The notes under the pieces: model-generated | Seen by the model: only the letters and a program-made list of their open reading frames with translations | Told to the model about the DNA's origin: nothing | The model's database searches: none | Made by a program: the position numbers and the translations under genes | Source: Akanthomyces muscarius | Taxonomy: Eukaryota > Ascomycota > Sordariomycetes > Hypocreales > Cordycipitaceae | Assembly (NCBI RefSeq): GCF_028009165.1 | Contig: NC_079244.1 | Location: forward strand, 1,302,001 to 1,366,000 | Length of the DNA stretch: 64,000 nucleotides | Direction: 5' to 3' | In this document: in pieces, positions 10,958 through 22,601 of the stretch | Numbering within the stretch: position 1 is the stretch's first letter | Layout of the letters: the number at the start of each line of letters is the position of its first letter

Positions 10958-12460
10958 TTATTCCTGGGCCTCGCCGTTGACGCCATTTTGATGCGCCTCC
11001 GCTTCGTATCCTTCGGTTTTCATGTCCCCAAGACCCAGCTCCTCTTCTTCCTCTACCGTGCGCTGGTATTTGGTGCGCGTAATCTTGGGGTCAGCTGCCG
11101 GGGGGTCCGCCAATGGCTGGACGAAGCTGCTCGCAAATGGATCAGTGAGGACGACAGTGAACTTCTTATCGCCGCGGATTGCTGCGTCAAGACCCTCAAA
11201 GAAGCTATCCCACTGCGTCTTGTCGCCAGAGGCCAGCGAGTCACCGCCCTGCCCGGTTTGGGCGTTTGAATAGATTTGACCGTGGAGATCGCCTCGGACC
11301 TGTGTCAGAAGACCTTCGACCGTGGTGAAGCGTCCTCCGAGCGTGCCAGGATTGACCTGTAGTTGCAGCTCCGGGCATTCGAGACCACATGTCTCGCTCT
11401 TAAGGATATCGCGCGCGAGATCGATATTGTCTTCGACGGTAAGCCTGATGATCTCGCCCTGCTCAGGGATCTCACCGCCGGTCTTGACGTCGTTCGAGCG
11501 GTAGCCGCAGTCGTCACACACAGTAGACATGAGAACAACCTGCTTGAAGTGTGGGATATCAACCATCTTCATGTGGGTAACGCACGCATGCATGCATCCG
11601 GGGCAAGTAGCCGGGAAGTCATAAACCTCGTCAGGGATAATTTCGCCATCGTTAGTCAGACCAGGGTAACCACCGCTGCCGGAGCCGGCCTCCTTGGCGG
11701 CAATAGCAGCGTTGACATCGCTGTCAGCGAGGCCAAGAGCAGCATTCTGCTCAGATGTACGGGGGTATTCGCGCTTCTCCCACTTGCCGACACCGTCCTT
11801 CAGGTCGGGCGCAATGAATGAGTTGCCGGCAGGATCGTCGACGTAAACGCGGAAGGGGAAGGACTCGCCAGCAAGCATAGCGCGACCCTTGGCGATAAGT
11901 TCGGCAATCTTGGTGTGTACCTCGGGGGCTTGCTCCTTGCGTGCCTCCTGTCCCATCTCGAGATCGTCAAGAACAGTTGTGAGGAGACCCTCGACATTGC
12001 TAAGCTGACCGCGACCGGCAGGAATCTCGAGGTCCAGCTCGATAAACTTGACAACGGCGGAGTCGGACTTGATGACCTGGCGTCCAAAGTCGGGGAGTTC
12101 TGTAAGTCGCAGTTCGTAGTGCGTGCCCTTGGGCTGGATCGTCCCGGCCGGTTGGATCTCGTTGTTGTGAAAGCCACAGTGCTCGCAGCTGAAAGACATG
12201 ATGACGACTTCACGGAAGTACGGGATCGAGGTGAGGAGAATCCTGGTCATTCCCTATGAGTTGTCAGTATGCAAGAAAACTAGCACTTAGGCACCGAAAC
12301 TCACATTTTCGTGGCAGTTCATGCAAAGCGACTCAATTTCGTCAACGGGCTTGAAGTCGTCCTCGGCCTCGCCATTTGCCTTGGGCGCAAAGCCCTCGAC
12401 CTTGCTGCCGATCGACTGGAAGAACTCGGACGGGTCCTGAACCTTTAACTCTCCGGCCAT
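10958..12460 (-). CDS. zpr1: Zinc finger protein Zpr1
   Basis: Two exons, 12460-12305 and 12253-10958, with a 51-nt intron (donor GTGAGT, branch CTGAC, acceptor CATAG), encode 483 aa. The family layout is complete: two tandem C4 zinc-finger/beta-domain modules. The first finger has Cys46-x2-Cys49 and Cys75-x2-Cys78 around GMTRILLTSIPYF; the intron falls inside it. The second copy has CPGC and CDDC around HMKMVDIPHFKQV. In yeast and animals Zpr1 binds eEF1A and is needed for its biogenesis and for normal growth. It is the first of three co-oriented zinc-binding protein genes. Start chosen because it gives the usual short acidic N-terminus before the first CxxC. Confidence 0.95.
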
Positions 12461-12724
12461 TTTTAAGTCTGCGAATTCGGAAGATGTTGTAAAAATAAAG
12501 TGCTGTTGTCGCAACTGACTAATTGGTGATGGTGGGGTTCTGAAATTTTTTGGAGGGGCAATTTTTGGCGGCCGGGTTATGTCATGGTGCCACTGGACCC
12601 CAGATTTTTAGCAGCTGGTCGCGCCTAGAAGATTCGGGCTGCGGCGACGAGGTTTGCAGTCGACCAGGACATGAAAGAACAAAGTCGGAGCCATCATGAG
12701 AAAAGCCTGAAAATCCAAATGCTT

Positions 12725-13282
12725 TTACTTCATGAAGCTGGCTAAACTTAGCCCGCCCGACGGCTTCTGCTGCGACGACAGTAGCGCTTGCAGGCCAGCC
12801 TTGCGATTCTTTGCGCGCTTCTTGCTGCTGGCATTGGCATTGACAGCAGGCTTTGGTTTCTCGATGGCCGTCTTTGAAATGCTTTCAATCCTCCTTTCCG
12901 GCGCCTTTGAGCGTGTAGCCTTTTCCGGCGCAGGTAGCTTAATTCTCGTGACGCTTTGACAGTGGCCGCATGTCAGGGTTTTGCATGGCCCTGTTGGCGA
13001 AGCAGCCGTGCCTCCTACACGAGACGTGGTAGACGTGGTGTTCCTGCGGGAGATTCTTCGAGTTTCGAGTTTCAGTTTTGTTGCATGGCCTGGGATCATG
13101 ATGTGGCCGCAAGCTGTGCAGACATGCTGTCGATAAATGTCGGACACGGCAGTGCCTTGCCGAGCGAGGTGTTCAGCACATTCGCTCATCAAGTAAGCAG
13201 ACGTCTCTGGCGCAGCATCCCGTAAAATGTGAGCTGCATCGGATAGAAAATTCGTCCTTAGCTGAGTATCTGCTGCTGCCAT
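12725..13282 (-). CDS. rpr2: RNase P/MRP protein subunit, Rpr2/Rpp21/Snm1 type
   Basis: About 185 aa from ATG at 13282. It has an N-terminal helical region and then a zinc ribbon: Cys55-x2-Cys58 in VCTACGHIMIPG and Cys105-x2-Cys108 in LTCGHCQSV. This is the arrangement of the Rpr2/Rpp21/SNM1 family, which binds the catalytic RNA of RNase P or MRP, in tRNA 5' maturation or rRNA processing. The tail (from about 115) is Lys/Arg-rich. The open frame runs upstream to 13351, but without an ATG and behind a stop, so either the start is 13282 or a small upstream exon was missed. Orthology to Rpr2 versus Snm1 cannot be settled by eye. Confidence 0.75.
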   Translation of the reverse strand: MAAADTQLRTNFLSDAAHILRDAAPETSAYLMSECAEHLARQGTAVSDIYRQHVCTACGHIMIPGHATKLKLETRRISRRNTTSTTSRVGGTAASPTGPCKTLTCGHCQSVTRIKLPAPEKATRSKAPERRIESISKTAIEKPKPAVNANASSKKRAKNRKAGLQALLSSQQKPSGGLSLASFMK

Positions 13283-13469
13283 ATTGATGCTGGCGACGCA
13301 AGCCTGTAGCAGGAAACCGACAAATCTTGCTTGAGATTTCGAAGCCGCCAAAAATTAGGGGGTGGGCGCAGTCAATGTGGGGTGTTCTTATCACCAGGTC
13401 AATTCAACGCCTACCATGCCACGACAACCTGTCTCCAAAACTCCTCTACAATGCTAATTACTGGAGGGT

Positions 13470-14173
13470 CTATGCCCTGCGGATTTCCCATGTGATATCC
13501 TTGATACTGACTTCCTCTCCCGCCTTTTCATCATAGTCGTACCACTCCCCATCAATCAGTTCGATGCCACTGAACTTGGAGCCCGAGTCGATGCCATCAG
13601 CCAGCCATTCACCCTGGAAAAGGTCAGCAAATGCATCATACGTTTATAAAGTTAGGGAGAGGGAAAAAAAGGATAGACTTACCTCTGCTTTGAACTCTGT
13701 AAACTCGAGCCCTCGGCAGTCAAACTCGATGACCTTTTGTGCCTTGGCAGGCTCGTGCTGCTGGTAAGGGATGGCAGCACCTTTGACAGTGGCAGTGCTC
13801 TCTCTCTAACGTAACAGTCAGTAGAGCGCTTAGAATATAAATCTGAGAAATCTCACCTTGCAGTTCTTGCATCTCCAGACAAAGTTGGCCTCGCCGCGGC
13901 TGCCGCTCATCTCGTTCATTTCCTACATTTTCGTTAGCTGGTTCGCACATGGCAGCAGGCCGCTGAGCGTACAAATCTGTTGACACCGACATAGTTGTTA
14001 TGAATCTCCCGACAAGAAGTGCACTGGACCCTGAACATGTACCAGAACGGGTTTTCTTCGGTGTCTTGAGGACGCAGGTTCGTGACGCTTTGATGTGTAA
14101 GTAATGATGCCGCCCAGACGTCGAATTCTGTCGCCTACCCCGTGAGCTCCGCAGTCAGAAGGAGCGTAAACAT
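13470..14173 (-). CDS. DUF866 / CXXC-motif zinc-binding protein (C1orf123 family)
   Basis: Five exons on the minus strand: 14173-14139, 14087-13973, 13922-13857, 13805-13683 and 13613-13470. They join in frame to 160 aa, the usual size of this eukaryotic family. Key features are TNLRP near residue 14, Cys34-x2-Cys37, then Cys68-x2-Cys71 in VWRCKNCKRES, followed by IEFDCRGLE and a C-terminal WYDYDEKAGEEVSI. These match the two-CxxC zinc site and beta-sandwich of the human C1orf123 protein, whose function is poorly known. Introns have proper donors (GTAGGC, GTACGC, GTGAGA, GTAAGT), and at least one has a strong GCTAAC branch point. It is divergent from the PPR-like gene, with 282 bp between start codons. 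Confidence 0.92.
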
Positions 14174-14322
14174 TATGAAGGCTTAGCAACACTGTAAACG
14201 TTCTTCGAAACGCTTTTCTTTTGGGCAGCCTTTTTTGTTAAAGATAGATCCGTGCTGAGAGTTCCAATGCTGTCGTCTTTGGTTACGGTGGGGCCGAGCA
14301 AAGTATCTTGTACCTCCTTGAG

Positions 14323-14330
14323 TCACGTGA
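14323..14330. promoter_or_regulatory. TCACGTGA palindrome in a divergent promoter
   Basis: A perfect 8-bp palindrome with an E-box core lies between the DUF866 gene and the PPR-like gene, about 130-150 bp from each start codon. Cbf1-like bHLH factors are known to bind such sites in yeast. The same octamer recurs at 41682 before the bromodomain gene. The binding role is inferred. Confidence 0.45.
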
Positions 14331-14455
14331 TGTCTTCACTGGCCTCGCGCCATTTGGAGGCTTTCCTCGGCCCATCCAGTTTGGACATCATATAAAACGA
14401 CACGCCGCACTGATACCAGCTCATTGCAGTCAATTCGCCATCTCATGTGGCTGCA

Positions 14456-16468
14456 ATGCAGTCTCTGTGGAACAGGGCCAGTCAGGCTCACCGCTGTGGC
14501 TGCCGCGCGTGCAGCACGGCGGTGAATGCTATGGGCAGAAGAACAACTACAGCAGCCGGTCGCCGCAAGGTAACTTTTGCTGAAATCTTTACAGCATGCT
14601 ACAGCTCCATGTTTGCATCTGCCGCCATTATCGATTCAATGAGAAAGGACGAGAGACGAAAAGAGTTGGACAAGCAGTTGGAGGAGGCGAAGCAAGAGCT
14701 TGCTGCACTAAAGGAGCAGGGCAAATTGCTCCCCTCGCTCGATGGCACCAACCCCGACGGACTCACCCCTAAGCAGATGGATATACTGTGGAAGGCCATG
14801 AAGAAAATATACAACGAGCGCCCTTACAGAAAAAACATTCGCTACCCGGCGGCTGTAACGGCGTCCAGCGTCACGGACTGTCTAATAAAGGACTACTACG
14901 ATTGCCCAAGCGAGAACAGACTCCGAAAAGGGCGGCATATCGACTACGCAGCGCTAGAGCGGGCAATTCTGACCGAGAGCGAGCAATGCACGGCCTACGG
15001 AGCGCGGACCGAGACACATCTCCGACACGAAACTTCACGATTCCTGAGTTTGGTCAACGCCCTTCTCAAAGAGGCAGATCGAATGGACCGAACAAATAAG
15101 AAGAGCACGAGCTTCAAGCAGGCCAGAGATATGCTCTGCAATAACCACGCCGGCTATACTTTCAGATCGCTGGATCCCGAGGCTGCGCGAAACATGACAC
15201 AGAAGCTTAACGAGAGTCTTCGCAAAATCCTTGCCACTCCCATGTCGCCAAAAGAGAAGATTGGTCGTCTTTGTTACAACCTGATGGCTTCGTCACATGT
15301 ACCGGACATACACACATACAACACCTTGATTGCCGGATTCGACCAGTATGGACTTTCTGCCTTGTCGGACCACGTCATATACTCCTTTTTCTACGGACGC
15401 TACATTCGACCTACGGAGTCGACCTTTGTCGCCATTCTCAACCACAACAAGCTCATGAATAGGCCAGGGCAGTTCTTGCTCAACGTGGCGCGCATAACAG
15501 GCTTGGACGATAAGACTGGCGCCAAAATGCGACGAAGACACCAAGACTCATTGCAACGCAATGCCGAAAAAGTCTGGGCAATGACAAATCGAGCGTCGAA
15601 AACAAGAACTGGCGAATATATCATGGAAAACATGCCGCTCAACACGGAATTAGTCGAAGAAATGATGAGGGGCCTGCTGCACTTTAAGTTGTTCGAGCAA
15701 GCAGCTGTTCTCTTCGTCGGCTGTCTGAAGTCTGGCGTTGCTCTGGGAACCAAGATAATTCGGCAGCTGCTGGACGAATGCATTTCTGCGTTGGATTGGT
15801 CAGCTAGTGTGCAATTGCTGCGCGGCATGAGCGAATTTGGGCAACAATGGCGAGAATTGATGCTTGAGAGTGGTGATGATGGCCTGTACTTGGTTGACCG
15901 GGTGCATGTGCTGTTGGATGTTTGTGGAATCAGCACACGTGGAATAGCGTCGTTTTCTGCTGCCAATCGCCTGCAAATTTCAGAAGACGGCCTCTCCAGC
16001 TTGATGAACACTCTGGATAGCACCGGCATCCTCCTGGAGCCTAGCAGCTTCATGTACAAGTACAACTCAAGCAAGAGCAGACTGTTGCAGCTGGAGAGTA
16101 TCTGGAAGGAATACGTCAAGGTGCGAAAGGTTACAACAGCAATTGAGAGCAAGTTGCTGAACGCCGACCACACACAAGAGTTCCGCGAAGACTGTGCTCT
16201 TCATATTGGCGAGTCAGCCTTGGAACGATCGCAGAAGCTGGGCCGGGAATTTGCCAAGTTGATGCCAATTCGGGAACAATCGATTGCGAAATGTGAACAA
16301 GCGAGGCAGCCAACGAAGACTATCGAGCAACCGCGGGTGTCCTACGGCCAGAGAATTGCTGCGGCACAAGTGGTAGGATTGGATCGCGACTTGGCGATGC
16401 AGTGGAGAAGGCAGCTGATTTTGCGACCTCAACCCATGGCACAGAATGCTGAACTTGGCCCCGTATAG
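14456..16468 (+). CDS. Probable mitochondrial PPR-like protein
   Basis: Single exon, 670 aa from ATG at 14456; the open frame extends slightly upstream only from a GTG. The N-terminus is basic with few acidic residues (MQSLWNRASQAHRCG onward, then an RRTTTAAGRRK stretch), typical of a mitochondrial presequence. A coiled-coil-like Lys/Glu helix follows near residues 60-90. Around residue 283, PDIHTYNTLIAGF is a clear pentatricopeptide signature, and the flanking helices look like degenerate repeats. PPR proteins bind organellar RNA in processing or translation. Which transcript is targeted cannot be inferred. A tiny out-of-frame uORF starts at 14445. Confidence 0.75.
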   Translation: MQSLWNRASQAHRCGCRACSTAVNAMGRRTTTAAGRRKVTFAEIFTACYSSMFASAAIIDSMRKDERRKELDKQLEEAKQELAALKEQGKLLPSLDGTNPDGLTPKQMDILWKAMKKIYNERPYRKNIRYPAAVTASSVTDCLIKDYYDCPSENRLRKGRHIDYAALERAILTESEQCTAYGARTETHLRHETSRFLSLVNALLKEADRMDRTNKKSTSFKQARDMLCNNHAGYTFRSLDPEAARNMTQKLNESLRKILATPMSPKEKIGRLCYNLMASSHVPDIHTYNTLIAGFDQYGLSALSDHVIYSFFYGRYIRPTESTFVAILNHNKLMNRPGQFLLNVARITGLDDKTGAKMRRRHQDSLQRNAEKVWAMTNRASKTRTGEYIMENMPLNTELVEEMMRGLLHFKLFEQAAVLFVGCLKSGVALGTKIIRQLLDECISALDWSASVQLLRGMSEFGQQWRELMLESGDDGLYLVDRVHVLLDVCGISTRGIASFSAANRLQISEDGLSSLMNTLDSTGILLEPSSFMYKYNSSKSRLLQLESIWKEYVKVRKVTTAIESKLLNADHTQEFREDCALHIGESALERSQKLGREFAKLMPIREQSIAKCEQARQPTKTIEQPRVSYGQRIAAAQVVGLDRDLAMQWRRQLILRPQPMAQNAELGPV

Positions 16469-17030
16469 GAGAAGAAGCTACCATTATTTGGCAATGTGTA
16501 TCATATTAGTATAGCGAGCATAGTTTTCTTTCTTTTTGTATGACACAGCTTGACCCGAGAACAAGGGCAGGTAATTAGAGGTGTACAATACAGTATTGTG
16601 TAACATTATCAATTGAGGCGCAAAAGTACATTGATATGACACGCTAAAGCTTTGTACCAGCATGAGGCAGTGAATCGCACAAGAACGCAGGAGTAGCACA
16701 GGTAGCACAATAATTTAGTGTTCAGTCGAGTTCTCAGTAGAGAACCTTGGTGACGTCGATTCCGGCGCGGCGTGGACCAGTCACGGATGGTAGACCAGGC
16801 ACGGTGCGGCGGGGCCGTCTCGAGTGGCTTGAGACAGGTGATGGCGAGGGTGAAAGGGTACTCAGTACAAAGGAGAAGCAAGACGATAATGACGAACAGC
16901 AGGTACCTCCCTACCTTGCGCTGTTTTCCGATTCTCTGTGTTCCCATGGCGCATGGCGGTGCATTGCTGTGCTACCAACAAGCCGGACACGGGCTATGCC
17001 GGCGCTGCTTGTACGGCGTTGATAAGTGCT

Positions 17031-17053
17031 GGCAAGGCAAGGCAAGGCAAGGC
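17031..17053 (+). repeat. (GGCAA)4 GGC pentanucleotide tandem repeat
   Basis: Four perfect GGCAA units plus GGC stand in non-coding DNA upstream of the NUC-2-like gene. Confidence 0.85.
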
Positions 17054-17411
17054 GTATCAGTGGTCAGTGCTGGTCAGTGGCCGCCCTGGTACCGAGTAGA
17101 AACGGGGCAATTGCTCGCCTTTATGACCAGCAAACAATCCGTCGTTTGCATCCACCTCTCAGCATTTTTCTCATCCATTCATCATTCCTGCAAATCATCT
17201 TGCATACATATTTTTTTTCTTCGCCTTCTTTCTCGACGTGTGAAACCGTGGGGCAAGCTACTGACTTCTAGTCAGCGCCTGTGGAGAGAAACTTGTGGAG
17301 TGGCACGACTTTGTGGCGCAAAAAGTTGGACGGTTCGGTGCTGTCAAAGTGGTGAGTGGTAACCGCCCCGTTGCAGACCGCGATCCTCCCCGAAGGCGGC
17401 GGTCCCTGGGA

Positions 17412-17433
17412 TTTTTTTTTTTTTTTTTTTTTT
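17412..17433 (+). repeat. Poly(dT) tract of 22
   Basis: Uninterrupted run of 22 T residues in the NUC-2-like upstream region. Long dA:dT tracts commonly exclude nucleosomes in fungal promoters, but this one is about 750 bp from the start codon. Confidence 0.85.
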
Positions 17434-18181
17434 CATTCTTCGAGTCCTTACTCGCATATACTGCATCATTTTCCCTTTACTTCATCTCTGACACTCGTTG
17501 CTTGCCCAGTGCCTCGGTTCGCTAAACGGCCAACATACCGACCAGCTTTGTCGTCTCCAGGGAATACGTCTCCGGCAGCGACGAAGACACAGCTAATTCG
17601 AGACACCCCACCAATCACCGTCAACCCGCGAGTGAGCTTCCCAGCTTCTGAGACACTGCTTAATTTCTGGCCGCCTGCATCTGTCGCTGCATACGTGACG
17701 CCTCCCGACTGTTTGGGTGAAGCGCGACTCCATTGCTTCTTCTTCTTGTCGCAGACCGAGGAAGCTCAACAAACGCCAAAGACTGCCGCCTCATTGTGAC
17801 GTGCGGCGCAGACATATTTTCAAGGCGCGGCTCCAGGGCTCACCCCGCCCCAGGCCGTATCCGCAAAGCTGGCACCTGCGCGGCTTTGCATGGTCCGTTA
17901 TCCGAGCTTTGGGCAGTTGTTCGTGGTCACACGACATACTGCCTTGCTTGTCACCCATTCTGATTTAAAATCTTTAGTCGCGTGTCTAATCCTTGACGGG
18001 TTCCTCCTTTACATACACGAGAGGCGCTCTCTGTCGCACAGCTTAGCTGATTCGACAGCTCCTCCACAACTCGAGCTTCTGGCGAACTGCAACTGCTCGC
18101 AAGAGTTTCGCCACACGATTCGGCACTATTCGCGAATGATTTACAGTCAATTGGCTGCGCTGTAGTGCTTCGACCGCCACT

Positions 18182-21100
18182 ATGAAGTTTGGACGCAAGT
18201 GAGTTTTGCGCCGCGATTGTCACGAGCTCTTACACTCGGCCCCCCTCCCCTCTGCACCTGCACCACACCGCCAGACACTAACATGGCACCTCATAAAGTC
18301 TCCCGCGCAACCAGGTCCCCGAGTGGGCAGCTTCGTACATCAACTACAAAGGCCTCAAGAAACTCGTCAAAGCTGCTTCTGAAAAGGCAAAGAATGGAAC
18401 CGCGGTGGATCCTGCAGGTGGGCGGCCTCGTCCTTGATGCCTCTGATATGTCCTTGCTCGACGAAGGGGGGAGGGACTCTCCATCCCCCTTGGTGGCCTA
18501 ACGCGATTCTCTTTCTGCAGAGCTTTTTTTCGCCCTTGATCGTAATCTCGAAGACGTCGACTCCTTTTACAACAAGAAATATGCCGAAGCTTGCCGCCGC
18601 GTCAGTCTCCTCCAAGACCGCTACGGTCGCATCCCTGACGTCGTCGCCACCCTCGACGAGGACGAGGTCGAGGAGGTCATGGGCGCTCTCCTCGAACTCC
18701 GCACGCTCTTGCGCAATATCCAATGGTTCGGTGAGATTAACCGCCGCGGGTTCGTCAAGATTACCAAGAAGCTCGATAAAAAAGTCCCTGGCATTGCCGC
18801 CCAGCATCGCTACATCTCCACAAAGGTTGACACCAAGCCCTTTGCCAAAGACGGCAGCACCTCCCGTCTTCTTGTCGAGATTAACCGATGGCTCTCCGCA
18901 CTGAGCGATGCGCAAAACCTCGACGATGACAAATCGGATCGTTCCACCCGCTCTCTCGGTCGCGCTTCTACAAAAGCTATGCTAAACCTGCCGCAGTCAC
19001 AGCTCGATATTCTCGACCAGGCAGTGCGCGCTGATGACGACAAGGGTTTGGATGAGGTCATCCACAACACTGTTACCCCATGCGAGCCATCCTCACAAAC
19101 ACTCATGCTCAACCTGCTTCAAAGATCCATCTCGGCTCGTGCAAAGAAGTGTATCGTGCTTTTGCTAGGCCTCATCAAGCATCTCGACGAGCCCGACGAC
19201 ATCAATGGCCGCAACTGTATTCACCGTCTTATTATTCACATTGGCCGAACAAAGTCCGCCGCCAATGTTGACGACCGGCCGGTCCCCGCTGGCACGCAGT
19301 TCTCTAGCCGACACCTGCAGCCTGCCGTCTCTGCCGCCGTGACTATCAAGGCCATCAACACCGAAGAGTCGCAGCTTCTCAGCAAGGACGACGAAACAGT
19401 CCAGCTGCTCTTGTTCCTCCTTGACAGTCTTAAGCCTGAGCAGCGCATTTCTCTGCGCACGCGCGACTCATTCGGTCGCATGCCTCTACACTATGCCGCC
19501 CAGGCTGGCTTTGTCGTGCTTTGCCAAATACTAATGGCGCGCATGCAGGAGTGGGACCAGTTCGATGTCAGTGATGGGATTGACGCCTCTGAATGGCAGG
19601 ACAGCGAGGGCTATGCTCCCCTTCACCTGAGTGTCATCGGCGGCCACCCTCTCACCACCAAGGCTTTGCTGCAAGGCGAAGATTGGCAAGGTGGTAGCGA
19701 TGCGAAACCTGTGCTCAGAAAGACGGTTGGGAAATCCGGTGCTGTTCTTGCTCTTGCCACCAAGGCGAACTACTGGGTCATTGTGCAGATGCTGCTTGAT
19801 GCTGGTGTCGATATCAACTGGCGTGATGAGACTGGTGAGACCGCTCTTCACGTTGCTGCTCGCTTCAACCACCGCGAGTGTGCCGAAGTTATTCTCAAGG
19901 GAACGGATTCTCAGAAAGCAGATATGGAGCTGACTGAGAACTCCTACTCCTGGGTACCGCTGCATGTTGCTGCCGTAGACGGTTCGCTTGCTGTTGTACA
20001 GCTTCTCATCGAGGCTGGTGCGCAACTTTCCACACCAGATGCCTCGGGCTGGACGGCCAAGGAGCACGCTGCTCTCCGCGGCCACATGGATATTGCGCGA
20101 CTCCTTGGCTCTTATACGGAGGAGGAAACCGAGGAACCGCCCAAGCGTCCCGCTGAACAAGGTCTGTCTGCAAGCCCTCCTGAGGCTTCTTCAATCAATG
20201 GCCGCCGTTCGAATGGCACTGTTGCAAACGGCCAGGCTCGTCCTGTCGAGTCTGTCAAGACCTTCGGTCATCGTTATCTTCGTAACGAGAGCTTGGTCCT
20301 GGTCAGCCTCGGTTCTATGGATCTGCGCAAGCCTACAGAGGCTGTCAACCTCGACAGCATTCCACTTGCGGAGGCGCATAGCACGCAACTCGATACGGCA
20401 CTTTCGGTCGTGGTTTCTGCTACTGGAGCAGTTGGCGATCCCACCATCATCGATTTGCCTGTGCATGACGGCATCGCCACGGAGCCCGTAGTCTTTACCA
20501 CTGGTGATTCTGAAAAGGTCAAGCTCATGTTTGACATCGTCCCGACCTATTCTGGCAACCAAAAGGCCAAGGTCGGACGCGCTGTTGCTCTTCTTTCATC
20601 TGTTAAGCCTACTATGGGCTCTGGTCGCATGAACTTGCAAGGTGATGTTTGCGTTCCTATCATGTCGAGCAGTTTTGATGTTATTGGAACTGTGAATTTC
20701 AACTTCCACGTCATCACACCTTTCCACCACCCCAACATGGAAATTACTTCCCGCCAAACCTACTGGAAGAAACTTGAGACAACTATGCTCATTGGTCACC
20801 GTGGCCTCGGAAAAAATGCCAGCTCCAACAAGTCTCTACAGCTTGGTGAAAACACGATTCCTTCATTCATTGCCGCTGCCAATTTGGGAGCTCAATACGT
20901 TGAGTTCGACGTTCAACTTACCAAGGACCACGTTCCTGTCATCTACCATGACTTCCTTGTCAGCGAGACTGGTATCGACGCCCCCGTCCACACACTCACC
21001 CTTGAGCAGTTCTTGCACATCAACCCTGAAACGCGCCACCGAGCTGAAGAGCGGGCGAAGCACGCCGATTCTAACACGTCTGGTTCTCGTGCCCGCAGTA

Positions 21101-21896
21101 GCAGCTTTGCACCAAAGCGATCACACTCGATGGGCTTTGCTGGCGGCGGCGCTGGCTACGGCGAAATGGATGAGCGCATGAAACACACTCGCGACTTCAA
21201 AGAAAAGGGGTTCAAGGCCAACTCACGAGGCAACTTTATCCAGGCGCCATTTGCCACGCTGGAGGATCTGTTTCGCAAGTTGCCAGTGCACATTGGCTTC
21301 AACATTGAGATGAAATACCCGATGCTGCACGAGACAGAGGAACATGACATGGACACCTACGCAGTCGAGCTCAACTCCTTCTGCGACACTGTGCTCTCCA
21401 AGGTGTACGATCTTGCGGGTGAGCGACACATCATCTTTAGCTCGTTCAACCCTGATATCTGTCTGGGCCTGAGCTACAAGCAACCGTCGATCCCCATCTT
21501 GTTCCTCACAGACGCCGGCTGCAGCCCCGTCTCCGATATTCGCGCCTCGTCGCTGCAAGAAGCCATTCGGTTCGCAAGCCGATGGAACTTGTTAGGAATT
21601 GTATCTGCTGCCGAGCCGCTCATCAACAGCCCTCGTCTAGTCAAGGTCGTCAAGGAGAATGGATTGGTGTGTGTAAGCTACGGCTCATTAAACAATGACT
21701 CGATCATGGTCCAGGTACGTGTTTGCACTTTCTTTGTTATTCATGTACAACATGATTGGTTAACTTTTTTTTTCTTTTATGAATACAGCGCCAGGTTAAA
21801 CAAGGCATTGATGCGGTCATTGTCGACAGCGTGTTGGCCATCCGCAAGGGCCTTACCGCTGGAGAACCGGTGGGTGCTACTGCTGAAGCGTCATAA
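18182..21896 (+). CDS. nuc-2: SPX-ankyrin-GDPD protein, NUC-2/PHO81 (GDE1) family
   Basis: Four exons: 18182-18198, 18299-18417, 18521-21714 and 21789-21896, giving 1145 aa. The 17-nt first exon encodes only MKFGR plus two bases and is joined through a perfect ACTAAC branch; splicing recreates the SPX start MKFGRNLPRNQVPEWAAS. SPX covers about residues 1-150, ankyrin repeats about 340-540 (for example RMPLHYAAQAGF, ETALHVAARFNHRE), and a glycerophosphodiester phosphodiesterase domain about 800-1130. The GDPD core is intact: GHRG at about 803, then GENTIPSF, EFDVQLTKD and YHD. This architecture is known from Neurospora NUC-2 and yeast Pho81/Gde1, in phosphate sensing and glycerophosphodiester use. 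SPX domains bind inositol pyrophosphates. NUC-2 versus GDE1 orthology needs a tree. Confidence 0.93.
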
Positions 21897-22601
21897 CGAC
21901 CGGTCGCTTTTATCATTCAACAAAGTAAATTAGAAAGCACAAAAAAATGCATCGACTGATAGTCTCAACAACTATTGTCACCTTGAGTATCTTCAGGAAT
22001 CATCATATATTAGTGGATCAATGCTGCTCGTGATGTCGTCCTGTGGCAGAAGTTGTTGGCTGCTGGGTGTACGTGACTTGTCGCCTGCAACTGAGCAATC
22101 TCCCGGGTCTTGCCAGCTGGATCGCCAATTTTTTCGTAAGTACCCTTCTAGTTGGTGGCCTTTGTGGCTGGCTGGCAAAAATTGAAGAGAGTTGCCGGCA
22201 TTCCTTTAGCACGTCTCGATCCTTTGACGCCCTAAACCTTAAACCACAACGTCAACACACAAACACCTGCAGCCGAGAACCACACATGGCTTAGAGCCAG
22301 CTGAGGCAGCGCTAGCAACCCGGCATTCATTCATGCTTTTTGAAACCTGGGGAAGGAACCTTCTTTTTTCTCTTGTCAGTATGCTATAAATTCACGTCGG
22401 TCTCCGCAGAAGAAGAAGGTGCCTTTGAGAGAGCGGTTCTTGCTGATTCTTGATCCTCTCCGATCCCAAAAGCAACAAACGCCCCCCCCTTGCTTTCTCG
22501 CTTATATTCTGCGTTATCAGCGTCCAGAAACACTTATTCTTATCCTTTCCGTCAAGAAGCGTATTTAACGAAAGAAGAATCCATCAATCATCATCATCAT
22601 T
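21897..22601. other. Intergenic region between the NUC-2-like and Ser-rich genes
   Basis: About 700 bp. It probably contains the 3' UTR of the phosphate regulator and the promoter and leader of the small Ser-rich gene. No further gene could be supported. Confidence 0.5.

Larger units (their letters stand above)
16469..18181. other. Intergenic region upstream of the NUC-2-like gene
   Basis: About 1.7 kb without a supported gene. It holds a (GGCAA)4 tandem at 17031-17053 and a 22-nt T run at 17412-17433. The part nearest 18182 is a plausible pyrimidine-rich promoter and leader for the downstream phosphate regulator. Confidence 0.5.
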
